Source of the DNA: M3007 sp033764075
GTDB taxonomy: Bacteria > Bacteroidota > Bacteroidia > Chitinophagales > Saprospiraceae
Direction: 5' to 3'
Assembly: GCA_033764075.1 (NCBI GenBank)
Contig: JANRJH010000039.1
Location: 1 to 64,000, forward strand
Length of the DNA: 64,000 nt
A model generated the notes under the pieces. The model was not told where the DNA came from. It saw nothing but the letters and a program-made list of their open reading frames with translations, and did not search any database. This document shows positions 24,811 through 34,317 of this stretch, piece by piece; within the stretch, counting starts at the first letter, position 1; every line of letters starts with the position of its first letter. A program made the position numbers and the translations under genes.

Positions 24811-26121
24811 TTATTTCCGGCTGGCACCCAACCCGTATTTCAGGAGAAACAACAGGTTAAAAAAGGGCAATACCCAGATGGCTCTCGACTGGAGCCGCGC
24901 CAGCACATTGGCAAAGTTGGCAGTTACGAAGGCGTTGCAAAGCAGGAAAAGGATCAGCAAAACGTAACCGAATACCCAAAGCGGATTTTTTTTCACCTCA
25001 TCCTGGAAGAAAAGCAAACAGGCCGAACTCACGATCAGATAGAACCAGTAAACCCAGTTGTATCCGGCCCACCCTAAAAGATTGTTGTTTTGTTTCGAGG
25101 CCTGGTGCCAGGGCATTTCATGGTCAAAATACTGGTGGATTTTCCAGTATACATTCGAGTTGTCTCCATACGGCGTCAGGCCGTCACCCACCTGCGTTTG
25201 TACGAACTGCCGGCCGGTGTCGACCAGGGCTTTGTACAGAAGCAGTGTGTAGTATTTGGGCGACCAGGCTATGTTGCGCAGTATGGCTTTGAATTCCGTT
25301 TTCGTGCCCTCCCATCCGCCCAGTTGTTGCATGGGCTGGTCTGCATTCCAGACAAAGTCCCAGGCGTAGGCGGGCAATTTGTCTTTCCAGGCACACAAAC
25401 GATAGGGGTAACGCTCGCAATTGTCGTCCAGATATTTTTTCAGCACCCCGTTTTCTGATAGTTTGGCCACCAGAAAAACGTGCGATCCTTTGCTCAGGGT
25501 GAACCCGCTGCCGCCGGCCGCATGTATAGAGGCCACCAGCAGCATAGAAAACAGCGAAACCCCGAACAACTGAAAAGCGGTGCGCAGATATTGCCTGTCG
25601 TACCGCAACGCCATGGCGATTATGCCGGCGCTGAGCATAACCATAATCAGTAAATGCGAGTTGTGCATCAGGTTGCAAACAACCAGCCCGATCCAATACC
25701 AGGGCCGGTTCCACCGCTTCGGATCGGCGTACAGCAACCAAACCAACAGGAACAGTACGCCGGTGAACACGTCGGGCATCAACTGGCTGCTGTACCACGA
25801 AACGGGTGTGAAGGCCACCGTCGACACGGCCAGAATCCAGAACAGCTTCCCGGAAAACCGCTCGCCCCAGGCCAGCACGCAAATCCGGTACACCAGCAGG
25901 GAAATAATCAGCCCCTGGGCCAACACGGGCAGCCACAACGTCAGGCCCAATGACAGGTATCGGAGGAAGAAACTGTAGGTCAGGGGCCGGTCTTCGGGCA
26001 GGTATATCTCATAGCCGTTGTTGATGTACGCCCCGGTATCGGAAGTGAGCAGGGGGAATCCGTTGTAAAAAGCAACGGCGGAAAACAGGAGGGCAGCGAT
26101 GACGATTCGGGCGGAATGCAT
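24811..26121 (-). CDS. Polytopic membrane protein, GT-C-like, function unknown
   Basis: 436 residues from the ATG at 26121 (MHSARIVIAALLFSAVAF). A longer frame to 26241 would enter the divergent gene. About ten hydrophobic segments are visible. The first outer loop contains LTSDTGAYINNGYEIYLPEDRP, with acidic residues where GT-C glycosyltransferases carry their catalytic Asp. A large extracytoplasmic part (about residues 215-345) precedes the final membrane segments. This suggests a lipid-linked sugar transferase, but the match is weak and the family is not named. Confidence 0.6.
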   Translation of the reverse strand: MHSARIVIAALLFSAVAFYNGFPLLTSDTGAYINNGYEIYLPEDRPLTYSFFLRYLSLGLTLWLPVLAQGLIISLLVYRICVLAWGERFSGKLFWILAVSTVAFTPVSWYSSQLMPDVFTGVLFLLVWLLYADPKRWNRPWYWIGLVVCNLMHNSHLLIMVMLSAGIIAMALRYDRQYLRTAFQLFGVSLFSMLLVASIHAAGGSGFTLSKGSHVFLVAKLSENGVLKKYLDDNCERYPYRLCAWKDKLPAYAWDFVWNADQPMQQLGGWEGTKTEFKAILRNIAWSPKYYTLLLYKALVDTGRQFVQTQVGDGLTPYGDNSNVYWKIHQYFDHEMPWHQASKQNNNLLGWAGYNWVYWFYLIVSSACLLFFQDEVKKNPLWVFGYVLLILFLLCNAFVTANFANVLARLQSRAIWVLPFFNLLFLLKYGLGASRK

Positions 26122-26182
26122 GGTGCGATCAAAATGATGGGAAAGGTAGGTGCTCTCATGCAAAGCGTCATACATTCGCAGC

Positions 26183-28489
26183 ATGAAAAACGGTTTTTTT
26201 GCAGGCCTGATCGGCGTAGTGCTGGTGATGAGCATTCTCATCGGTTTTCAGTTCAAGGCTTTTTGGAGCAGCGGGCCGGACCGGGTGGTGGAGGCCTGGG
26301 CGGATGGGTTCAAGGCCTACCAGACGGTGTTGTACCATATCCGCTACGATTCGTCGTACAGCCATTACCGGGGCATGAATTACCCGTACGGCGAGCACGT
26401 GGTGCCTGCCGACTGCCAGCCCGCACTGTCCAACGTAGCCAGGCTGCTCGCGCCTGTTTTTCCCGGTATCAGCGATTACAGCTTCCCTTTGGTGCATTTC
26501 TCCCTGCTCCTGACCTTTCTGTTGTGCGGGGTGCTGATCTACCTCATCCTCCACAAATGGGGTGTCGCTCCCTGGTATGCTGTCGCGGCATCCGCAGGCA
26601 TCACGTTCCTGAACCCCCAGATGGAGCGCATGGGCGGCCACTTTGGCCTGGGGCACGCAGCGGCAGTACCCCTCACGCTTTACCTTTTGCTGTTGTGGGA
26701 TGAAAAACCGGGCCTGCGCAACAACGCAGCACTGGCAGCCGTGGTGGTGCTTTTTTCCCTGTTGCACTTTTACCTGTTTGCACTACTCGGTTTTTTCATC
26801 GTTTTATACTTGCTGTTCAGGTACCTGCAACAGCCGGACAAGAACCGGCTGATCCAAAGCGTCATCGCCTTGTCCATACAGGTGCTGCTACCGTTTGCCG
26901 TCTTTTACTTCTGGATGAATTTTCAGGATCCGGCAGGCGACCGTTCGGTGTCTCCGGGAGGTTTTTTCAAATTCAAACTGCATTGGGAAGGACTGCTGCT
27001 GAGCGAGGCCCAGCCGTGGTACGCCTGGATTGATCGGCAGGTGTCGACCATTCGGCGATTAAACATTGAAAACAAATCATACCTTGGTATTATCGCCGGC
27101 ATATTTGCCCTGTTCGTAACCGTACGCTGGATCACGGGGTTGTTCCGAAAGCCGCCCATCCGCACCCCGCTGCCCTCTGCGCCGGCCATGAATGCCGCTT
27201 TTTACGCGTCGTTTGTCATCCTGCTTTTTTCTTTTGGCCTGCCGTTCATCATCAAAGGCCTGGAGCCTTTATTGGCGTTTACAGGACCGATCAGGCAATT
27301 CAGGTCTGTTGGGCGCTTCGCCTGGGTTTTTTATTATGTGGCCAACTTGCTGGCTTTCACCGCGCTATTTCATCATTTCAAATCCAAAACAACCTGGCGA
27401 TGGCTGGTATGGGTTCCTGCCTTTGCGCTGTTGGGATATGAGGCCGCCAACCACACCCGATCGTTTCACTTCCAGCGATTTCCAATCGAAGAATACACAG
27501 CCGGAAAGGGTTTCGACGCCATTGCAGGCATAACGTACGCAAACTACCAGGCCAGCCTGCCGGTGCCTTATTTCACCGTCGGATCCGAAATTTTTGGGTA
27601 CGATCAACAGGGGCAGGTACTTCAGAAAGTGCTGGTCCTTTCCGAACAAACAGGCCTGCCCACCACCGGCGCCATGCTCACCCGTACCTCGCTGAGCCAA
27701 ACCCTCAAACAGGTACAACTGGTGACCGAACCTTACCGGGAGCCGGCGATTTTTAAGGATTATCCCGACAACCGACCCCTGCTGATGGTCTGGGATGAAC
27801 GCTTCGCGCCACCGGCGGAGACGCGCTACCGCCACCTGCTCGACGGCGCCGGATTGCGCTTCCGGCGGGAGGGCTTCGAGCCGCTCGCCTTCTACGAACT
27901 GCCGCTGGACAGCTACCGGCGGCGGATTGATCAGCGGCGCGACTCCATTCTGCACCTGCTGAATACCGACACCACGTTGCACACATCCGGCCTGATGCGC
28001 GCTACCGTGGCCGACAGCCGCTTTGTGTACGACCCGATGGACAGCGATCCGGGCGTTCAGGGGTACTTCGGGGTCGGTGGCAAGCAGTCCGACCTGACGG
28101 AAAAAACATTCATCTTCACCGGACAGATGCCAGGCGGCGCCACGCGGCATATGGTTTCCTTTTGGATGTTTGTCAACAAGGACTTCCTCCCCCGAACGGA
28201 ACTCGAAATCGTCGAGTACGGGCCGGAGCCAGGCGGCCCGCGGGTAGCGCGTCTGGTTTCAAACCTCATCACCGCAATTGACAACAACGGCTGGGCCCTG
28301 ATTGAGCTAGACCACCAGCCCGGCAGTGCCGGCAACACGGTGAGCATGTCACTGAAAAATTACGAAGCCGGCCGGGGAACCCTGCTGGTCGACGAGCTGC
28401 TTATCCGGCCCGTCGGTGTCGATCTTTACCGGGAAGGGCCAGAATGGGTCTGGCGGAACAACCGGTGGTACGAAAAGCCCGGCCAATGA
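26183..28489 (+). CDS. Large polytopic membrane protein with extracytoplasmic C-terminal half
   Basis: 768 residues from ATG 26183 (MKNGFFAGLIGVVLVMS). About 11 membrane segments fill residues 1-410. The remaining about 350 residues are soluble and begin after the FHHFKSKTTWRWLVWVPAFALLG helix. The first loop has acidic residues and the motif MNYPYGEHVVPADCQP. The plan resembles YfhO-like or GT-C membrane enzymes. It is divergent from the similar-looking protein at 24811-26121, and its stop overlaps the next start (ATGA at 28486), so the GHMP kinase is translationally coupled to it. Function not known. Confidence 0.65.
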   Translation: MKNGFFAGLIGVVLVMSILIGFQFKAFWSSGPDRVVEAWADGFKAYQTVLYHIRYDSSYSHYRGMNYPYGEHVVPADCQPALSNVARLLAPVFPGISDYSFPLVHFSLLLTFLLCGVLIYLILHKWGVAPWYAVAASAGITFLNPQMERMGGHFGLGHAAAVPLTLYLLLLWDEKPGLRNNAALAAVVVLFSLLHFYLFALLGFFIVLYLLFRYLQQPDKNRLIQSVIALSIQVLLPFAVFYFWMNFQDPAGDRSVSPGGFFKFKLHWEGLLLSEAQPWYAWIDRQVSTIRRLNIENKSYLGIIAGIFALFVTVRWITGLFRKPPIRTPLPSAPAMNAAFYASFVILLFSFGLPFIIKGLEPLLAFTGPIRQFRSVGRFAWVFYYVANLLAFTALFHHFKSKTTWRWLVWVPAFALLGYEAANHTRSFHFQRFPIEEYTAGKGFDAIAGITYANYQASLPVPYFTVGSEIFGYDQQGQVLQKVLVLSEQTGLPTTGAMLTRTSLSQTLKQVQLVTEPYREPAIFKDYPDNRPLLMVWDERFAPPAETRYRHLLDGAGLRFRREGFEPLAFYELPLDSYRRRIDQRRDSILHLLNTDTTLHTSGLMRATVADSRFVYDPMDSDPGVQGYFGVGGKQSDLTEKTFIFTGQMPGGATRHMVSFWMFVNKDFLPRTELEIVEYGPEPGGPRVARLVSNLITAIDNNGWALIELDHQPGSAGNTVSMSLKNYEAGRGTLLVDELLIRPVGVDLYREGPEWVWRNNRWYEKPGQ

Positions 28490-29412
28490 CCCTCCCATTC
28501 CTGACCCACCCCCACGGCAAACTCCTCCTCACTGCCGAATACGCGGTGCTTGACGGCGCCCTGGCCCTGGCCCTGCCCACCCGCTTCGGGCAAAGCCTGG
28601 CAGTGGTGGAAGGCGGCGCCTCCGGGGAGTTGCGCTGGCAAAGCCTGGACCACACCGGTCGGCCCTGGTTCGAAGGGGTGTTTGTGCTGCCGCACCTTGC
28701 GCTGAAACACAGCTCGGAGGAGCGCACCGGCCGCGCCCTGGAGCAGGTGCTCCAAACCGCAAAAAGCCTGGGCACGGATCCGCTTCCCGGGATGGGGCTT
28801 GCACTCACTGCCCGTCTCGATTTCCCGCGCGACTGGGGGCTGGGCTCCAGCAGCACGCTCATCGCCGCCGTGGCCCGCTGGTTTGGGGTCGATCCCTTTC
28901 AACTGCTGGCCGACACCTTTGGCGGATCCGGGTACGACGTGGCCTGCGCCTACGCCCCGGGGCCAATCCTCTACCAGATCAGCGGTGAACAGGCCGTCAT
29001 TACGCCTGCCGCTTTCGATCCCCCGTTCAGGGACAACCTGTTTCTGGTGCATCTCGGCCAAAAACAGGACAGCCGGGCCGGCATCCGCTACTATCGGGAG
29101 CAACTCACAGACACCTCGGCGCTGGTGCGCGACCTGAGCGAGATCACCGAAGCGATCCTCGAATGCGCTGATCAGGAGACGTTTGAGGCCCTGCTCCTCG
29201 AGCACGAGCACCGCCTGGCGGAGGCGCTTAACCTGCCGCGCGCGCAGCGTCTGTACTTCGAAGGGTTTCCCGGCGTGGTGAAAAGCCTGGGCGCCTGGGG
29301 CGGCGATTTTGTGCTGGCGACCAGCCCGTGGCCGGAAGGCGAAACGCGGGCGTGGTTTCAGGCCCGCGGGTTTGCGTCGGTGCTTGGTTGGCGCGACATG
29401 TTTTTTTCTTAG
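28486..29412 (+). CDS. GHMP kinase (GYDIA family)
   Basis: 308 residues from ATG 28486, chosen because it forms the ATGA overlap with the preceding stop and gives the family-typical N-terminus FLTHPHGKLLLTAEYAVLDG. The ATP-binding loop is WGLGSSSTLIAAVARWF, and the GYDVA motif follows as in the Bacteroidota GYDIA group. Related GHMP kinases phosphorylate mevalonate or sugars. The substrate here is not known, and no mevalonate gene is adjacent. Confidence 0.85.
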   Translation: MTLPFLTHPHGKLLLTAEYAVLDGALALALPTRFGQSLAVVEGGASGELRWQSLDHTGRPWFEGVFVLPHLALKHSSEERTGRALEQVLQTAKSLGTDPLPGMGLALTARLDFPRDWGLGSSSTLIAAVARWFGVDPFQLLADTFGGSGYDVACAYAPGPILYQISGEQAVITPAAFDPPFRDNLFLVHLGQKQDSRAGIRYYREQLTDTSALVRDLSEITEAILECADQETFEALLLEHEHRLAEALNLPRAQRLYFEGFPGVVKSLGAWGGDFVLATSPWPEGETRAWFQARGFASVLGWRDMFFS

Positions 29413-29424
29413 GAGCAGTCCGGC

Positions 29425-32400
29425 TCACTGCTCCAGCTCTTCGAGCCGCATTTTATAAAAATACTGAGGCGTGCGCTGGTACAAATCCCGGTACAGCTGC
29501 AAGGCGCGGTTGTGGTGTGCGGTGGGGGCATCGGCCACTTTCCGGAGTTCGAAGTGCACGGCGGCCTCCTCGCGTTCGGAGCGGGCGAGGTTGAGCAACT
29601 GCTGGAGCTGGCGCTGGGCCTCGCTCGGGTTGCCGTCGGCGATCAGGATCTGCGCGCGCAGGATGTTGGCGCCGAAGGTGAGGTCGGCGTTGCCGAGGGC
29701 CACAGCGATTTCGCGCCCTTCGTCGTGCAGCATGCGGGCGGTAGACACCTCCCCGGCGTGCAGGTGGACGATGCCTTTTTCGATGAGTGAGTTGCCCAGC
29801 ACGAGCCGGTTGCCCATGTCGCGCGCCACTTCGATCGCCTCTCCGTAATACCGGATCGCTTGTGTATGGTCGCCTTTGAAAAACAGGGTGTCGCCCATGG
29901 TGTTGAGCGTTTTGGCGATGCCTTTTTTGTAGTTGAGTTCGCGGGACAGGCTAAGGGTCTGTTGCAGGTACTCAAGCGACCGGTCGAAGTCGCCGGTATG
30001 CGCCAGCAGGTCGCCGATGAGGCTGGAGGCGATGGCCAGGCCCTGCTTGTCGCCCAGCTCCCGGCAGAGCGCCAGGTCACGCTCGAAATTTTGCATGGCC
30101 TTGGTGTAGTCGCCTTTTTTCTCCCATACCGAGCCGATGCTGCCGATGCAGATGGTCTGCAGGAGCTTGTTGCCGAGCTCTTCGGACAGGTTGAGCCCTT
30201 TTTCCAGGCAGAGCAGGGCGCTGTCGAGGCTGTTTTTTTCCAGATAAATGATGCCGAGATTGGTGTACAGGTTGGCGAGCGCCTGTTTGTCCTCCCCGTG
30301 TTCGGCGATATCGAGTTGTTCTTCGAGCCATCGGATGCCCTCGTCGTAATGGCCCTGGTTCATGAAGATGAGGCCGAGGTTGGCCACAATGTCGGCGTTG
30401 GCGCTTTCGCGGTGCACGGAGCGGTTGATCTCGATGGCTTTATAGAACCAGGACTTGGCTTCTTCGTAGCGGCCCTGCCGGAAGAACAGCGTGCCCATGT
30501 TGCCGTAGGTTTTGGCCATGCCCACGGAGTCGGCTGATTGACCGAAGAAGTGCATGGCATGGTCGAGGTGTTCCTGGGCGTTCACATAGTCGCCCCGAAG
30601 CATGTGCAGGTAGCCCATCTGTCGGTGGCTGCGTCCGCAGAGGTAGTTGTCGTCGATGTTCTCGGCGTGGCGCAGGGCCTCCCGGTAGTCGGAGGCGGCC
30701 TCGTCCCACCGCCCAATCAGCTCCTGAACGGAGCCACGGCGGAGGTAGGTTTTGATCAGTTTGGGGATGTCGGCCGCCTGCTCGCTGAGGTTGTAGATGA
30801 GTTTGCCGAAATATTTAAGGGCCGACCGGTTCTGGAAGTTACGGCGTGCATTTTCAGCGGCTTTTTCGAGGTAGTAGTTTGTTTTTTCGGTGATCTCGGC
30901 CTGTTCGTAGTGGAAGGCGAGGTCAACGTAGCGCTCGGCAGAGTCGGGGTACAGGGTTTCGATGGCCTCGGCGATCAGCTGGTGGAGCTCGCGCAACCGG
31001 GTGCGCAACTGCATGTCGTATGCGGCTTCGCGCAGGAGCGAGTGGCGAAAGATGTAGCGCAGCTCGTTCATGGCGTGCCATATCTGCCATTTTTCTGCCG
31101 TTTGCACCTGTTCGCGCAGGACCAGGTCGAGGTCACCGTTCTTGCGGGCGAACTCCTCCTGGCGCGCCATGATGGCCGAGAGCACCGACAGCTCGAACTC
31201 GCGCCCGATGACGGCGGCGGCCTTGACGGTTTCCTTGACCAGCCCGCTCAACCGGTCGATGCGGGCCATCATGATCTGTTTGACAGAGTCGCTGAGCTGG
31301 ATGTCCTGGTCTTTGAGTTGCAACACGCCGTGGGTGTCGCGCGTCAGCAGGTCGGCCTCGGTAAAGTATTCGGCCATCTGCTCCAGGTAAAACGGGTTGC
31401 CCTGGGTCATGCGCTGGAGCAGTTCGAAGAGGTCGGGGTGCAACGTGCCGCCGAGGCGCGCTTCGGCGAAGCCGCGCAGGTCTTCCGTGCTCAGGAAGTT
31501 GAGATCGACTTCCAGGGTGGGCACGCCCATTTCTTCGAGCGTTTGTTTGCGGACGGGGTAGTTTTTGCTGCCGTCGTCCTCGTACCGGCTGGTGGCGAGA
31601 AACAGAACCGGGTGTTGCTGGGCCCGGCGGATGAACTGGACGAGGAACTCGCGCGACATGTCGTCGTACCAGTGCGTATCTTCCAGTTCGATGACCACCG
31701 GCTGGATGATGGCTTCGGCGACGAAGAAGTTGGACATGGCCGACAGGCCGTTCTGGTACCGGCCGCGGGCGTCGAGCTGCTCCCACAGGGAGCCCGGATA
31801 CTGGAGCCCCACCATGGCGGCGAGCACGCTTTGGGTGCGGGTGATCTCGCGGCGCACCGCGTCGGCCTCGGCGTGCGTGCTCTCCGTGAGATCGTAGGTT
31901 AGCTCCAAAAAGTTGGATTCAAACAGTTCCCGGTTTCTTTCGGTGCTGTTTTCCGGACTTTGTTCGAAGTAATTTTTCAGGAAATAGATGAACGGGTTGA
32001 ACGACTTGCGCAGAATCTGGTCGCTCTGGCAGGTATACCAGCTTACCTCCATGCTTTCGCGCAGCTGGCGCCTGAACTCGTAACTCAGGCGGGATTTCCC
32101 CATGCCGGCCTCCCCGAACACGTGCGCCACGCCGGCAAAGCGACCCTCGCGCAAGGGCTGGGCAAACGCCAGCAGCGATTGCAGTTCTTCCTGCCGGCCG
32201 TAATAGGCGCCGCTGTAGCTGGTGCGTCCGCTCAGGTTGCGGCCGGTGAGCGCGTGGGTAGGAATGTTGTTCTCAAAACCTTTGTAGTGCACCTCGCCCC
32301 GGAACTGAAACTTGAAGTTTCGGTTGCGCTGCACATTTTCGTCGGCCAGCACCTCACCCCACTGCGCCTTGGCCATGAGGCGGGCGGCCAGGTTCACCCG

Positions 32401-33483
32401 CGCGCCCACGGCCGCGTACTGGCAGCGTTCCGTGCCCCCGATCACACCCGTGAAAGCTGTTCCGGCCGTCATGCCCATGCGGTAGCGCGCACCAGTGAGC
32501 CTTTGCAGACCGCTGAGTGTATCCTGCAGGGCAGAGGCGAACTCCAGCGCCCGTTCCAGGTTGTTCTCGTAACTGACCGGCGCGCCGAAAAAACAGGCCA
32601 CCACGCCGCCTTTGTCGCCAAAATCCACCTCTTTGAGATAACCGCCGAAATTGTGGCATTGCTCGAGGACATCGCCGATGAAATGCTGCAGCGCTTCGTG
32701 GGTATCTACCCCTTCAAATGAGATAAAGGCGCTCACCACGTTGCGGAACTCTCCGGCCGACGCCTGCTCCAGGAAGACTGCCTCCGGATAAAAATCGGTG
32801 AGCAAACCCGGATCGGGTTCGGGCAGCTTGATCGACAGCGGCTTAGGAACAGGAAGGTTTCTCAAGGCGGCCTGGTCGACGCAAACGTAACCGTCGGCCA
32901 GGGCAACGGCCGGCAAGTCCAGGGCGCCGAGGATGCTCCGGAACGATTCATGCGCGATCACCTCCATGTTGCCACATTGCAGCTGGGCCATCGCACTGAA
33001 ATCCACCGCGTCGCCCCGGAAATAAAACGCGCGGTTTTTGTCCGGGCCCACAATACCCCATTCCACCTCCCCCTGACCCAGACCAATCTTGGCGCCGATC
33101 TGCAGGCCGGCCATGTCGTCGTCTCCGTTCTGGTTGTCCAGAAAACGGTTGAGCGTACTTTTTACGGTAAAACAAATGCGGGCCGCTACGTCCGACAGCT
33201 TGTCGGCGGCTTGGCGTTCAAACGGGAACAGCGCGGTAAAACTGTCGCCGGCGAAGTAAGGGATCATACCCCCTTGTTCGTACACCAGCGTCACCATCGG
33301 CTGAAAGATGCGGTTGAGCGTGTAGGACAGCTTCTCGGCGCCCTCCGGACCCTCCTGCATCATGCGTTCGGTCAGCCGGGTGAAGCCCGTCAGGTCGATG
33401 AACATGGCAGCGGCCCAAAAATGCCCGTGAAACCGGCCGTTTCGATGGTGCTCTTGGATAAAATGCGGCAGGAAGTGTTTCAA
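29425..33483 (-). CDS. Soluble adenylyl cyclase-like protein: tandem class III cyclase, AAA NTPase, TPR
   Basis: 1352 residues with four parts. A first cyclase homology domain (about 20-190) has metal Asp30 in FIDLTGFT and Asp80 in YFAGDSF. A second (about 235-420) lacks the metal Asp (AFISFEG) but has the catalytic Asn/Arg region VGARVNLAARLM. An NTPase follows with Walker A GEAGMGKSRLSYEF (about 457-470), and at least ten TPR repeats fill about 890-1330. This is the plan of mammalian soluble adenylyl cyclase, where one active site forms between two unequal domains. The Lys that precedes the second metal Asp in many cyclases is Tyr here, so substrate choice (ATP or GTP) is uncertain. No membrane segment, so cytosolic. 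Confidence 0.88.
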   Translation of the reverse strand: MKHFLPHFIQEHHRNGRFHGHFWAAAMFIDLTGFTRLTERMMQEGPEGAEKLSYTLNRIFQPMVTLVYEQGGMIPYFAGDSFTALFPFERQAADKLSDVAARICFTVKSTLNRFLDNQNGDDDMAGLQIGAKIGLGQGEVEWGIVGPDKNRAFYFRGDAVDFSAMAQLQCGNMEVIAHESFRSILGALDLPAVALADGYVCVDQAALRNLPVPKPLSIKLPEPDPGLLTDFYPEAVFLEQASAGEFRNVVSAFISFEGVDTHEALQHFIGDVLEQCHNFGGYLKEVDFGDKGGVVACFFGAPVSYENNLERALEFASALQDTLSGLQRLTGARYRMGMTAGTAFTGVIGGTERCQYAAVGARVNLAARLMAKAQWGEVLADENVQRNRNFKFQFRGEVHYKGFENNIPTHALTGRNLSGRTSYSGAYYGRQEELQSLLAFAQPLREGRFAGVAHVFGEAGMGKSRLSYEFRRQLRESMEVSWYTCQSDQILRKSFNPFIYFLKNYFEQSPENSTERNRELFESNFLELTYDLTESTHAEADAVRREITRTQSVLAAMVGLQYPGSLWEQLDARGRYQNGLSAMSNFFVAEAIIQPVVIELEDTHWYDDMSREFLVQFIRRAQQHPVLFLATSRYEDDGSKNYPVRKQTLEEMGVPTLEVDLNFLSTEDLRGFAEARLGGTLHPDLFELLQRMTQGNPFYLEQMAEYFTEADLLTRDTHGVLQLKDQDIQLSDSVKQIMMARIDRLSGLVKETVKAAAVIGREFELSVLSAIMARQEEFARKNGDLDLVLREQVQTAEKWQIWHAMNELRYIFRHSLLREAAYDMQLRTRLRELHQLIAEAIETLYPDSAERYVDLAFHYEQAEITEKTNYYLEKAAENARRNFQNRSALKYFGKLIYNLSEQAADIPKLIKTYLRRGSVQELIGRWDEAASDYREALRHAENIDDNYLCGRSHRQMGYLHMLRGDYVNAQEHLDHAMHFFGQSADSVGMAKTYGNMGTLFFRQGRYEEAKSWFYKAIEINRSVHRESANADIVANLGLIFMNQGHYDEGIRWLEEQLDIAEHGEDKQALANLYTNLGIIYLEKNSLDSALLCLEKGLNLSEELGNKLLQTICIGSIGSVWEKKGDYTKAMQNFERDLALCRELGDKQGLAIASSLIGDLLAHTGDFDRSLEYLQQTLSLSRELNYKKGIAKTLNTMGDTLFFKGDHTQAIRYYGEAIEVARDMGNRLVLGNSLIEKGIVHLHAGEVSTARMLHDEGREIAVALGNADLTFGANILRAQILIADGNPSEAQRQLQQLLNLARSEREEAAVHFELRKVADAPTAHHNRALQLYRDLYQRTPQYFYKMRLEELEQ

Positions 33484-33600
33484 ATCTTGCGTCGGCGGTT
33501 AAACGAGGGTTAAAGATACGAGAATTTGCACCCAACAGACAAGAAACGACGCGATAGGAAATTTATGGCATGACGGGTCGCGCAAGTATTTGAAAAATAT

Positions 33601-33634
33601 TTTTAGGTGAACCAAAATATTTTTTTTACGTTTG
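33601..33634 (+). promoter_or_regulatory. Predicted mntR-mntH promoter with DtxR/MntR-type operator
   Basis: TACGTTTG (33627-33634) fits the -7 box and gives a start near 33641, eight bases before the GTG start. At the -33 position lies an imperfect palindrome, 33601-33618 (TTTTAGGT-GA-ACCAAAA type, six of eight half-site positions paired), similar to DtxR-family operators. Binding there would block the promoter, implying autoregulation of the coupled gene pair. Confidence 0.55.
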
Positions 33635-33648
33635 CTTAAAAAAATGAC

Positions 33649-34317
33649 GTGCATACGATTTCAACGGCTGAAGAAAATTACCTGAAAGCGATATTCACCA
33701 TATCGGAAAAGGAGGGCAAGGCAGCGGCCACCAACGCCATAGCGACGGTGTTGAACACCACCGCCGCTTCCGTCACCGATATGCTCAAGCGTCTGGCGGA
33801 GAAAGACCTGATCGCTTATGAAAAGTATCGCGGTGTGTTGCTCACACCTGCGGGCGAGCGGCTGGCGACCTTTTTGATCCGCAAACATCGCCTTTGGGAA
33901 GTGTTTCTGGTAGAAAAGCTTGGGTTCTCCTGGGACGAAGTGCACGATCTGGCCGAACAACTCGAACACATTCACGGCGACGCGCTGGTGGAGCGTCTCG
34001 ACGAGTTTCTTGGCCACCCGCGTTTCGATCCCCACGGCGATCCTATCCCCGACGCCGAAGGGCGCTGGACTTACCGAAGCCAGGTGTTGCTCGGGGCCCT
34101 AGATGCCGGCAAACGCGGGGTGATCACCGGCGTGGAAGACCACAGCCCGGCCTTTCTGCAATACCTCGACCACCTGGGGCTCGTACTCGGGGCCGGCATC
34201 ACCGTGCTGGAGCGCTTCCCGTATGACCAGTCCATGCGCGTAAGCGCCGACGACGGCACGGAACGCATCCTGAGCGAAAAAGTGTCACAAAACCTGTACG
34301 TAAAACCAACTATATGA
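33649..34317 (+). CDS. mntR: Metal-dependent transcriptional regulator, DtxR/MntR family
   Basis: 222 residues from a GTG start. The N-terminal winged helix (TAEENYLKAIFTISEKEG...NTTAASVTDMLKRLAEKDLI) and the RKHRLWEVFLVEKLGFSWDEVH...HIHGDALVERLDEFLGHP metal-binding/dimer domain are those of DtxR/MntR repressors. A C-terminal SH3-like (FeoA-like) domain follows. It overlaps the downstream Nramp transporter by four bases, which points to manganese or iron control of that gene. A palindrome that fits a DtxR-type operator lies in its promoter at 33601-33618. Confidence 0.92.
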   Translation: MHTISTAEENYLKAIFTISEKEGKAAATNAIATVLNTTAASVTDMLKRLAEKDLIAYEKYRGVLLTPAGERLATFLIRKHRLWEVFLVEKLGFSWDEVHDLAEQLEHIHGDALVERLDEFLGHPRFDPHGDPIPDAEGRWTYRSQVLLGALDAGKRGVITGVEDHSPAFLQYLDHLGLVLGAGITVLERFPYDQSMRVSADDGTERILSEKVSQNLYVKPTI

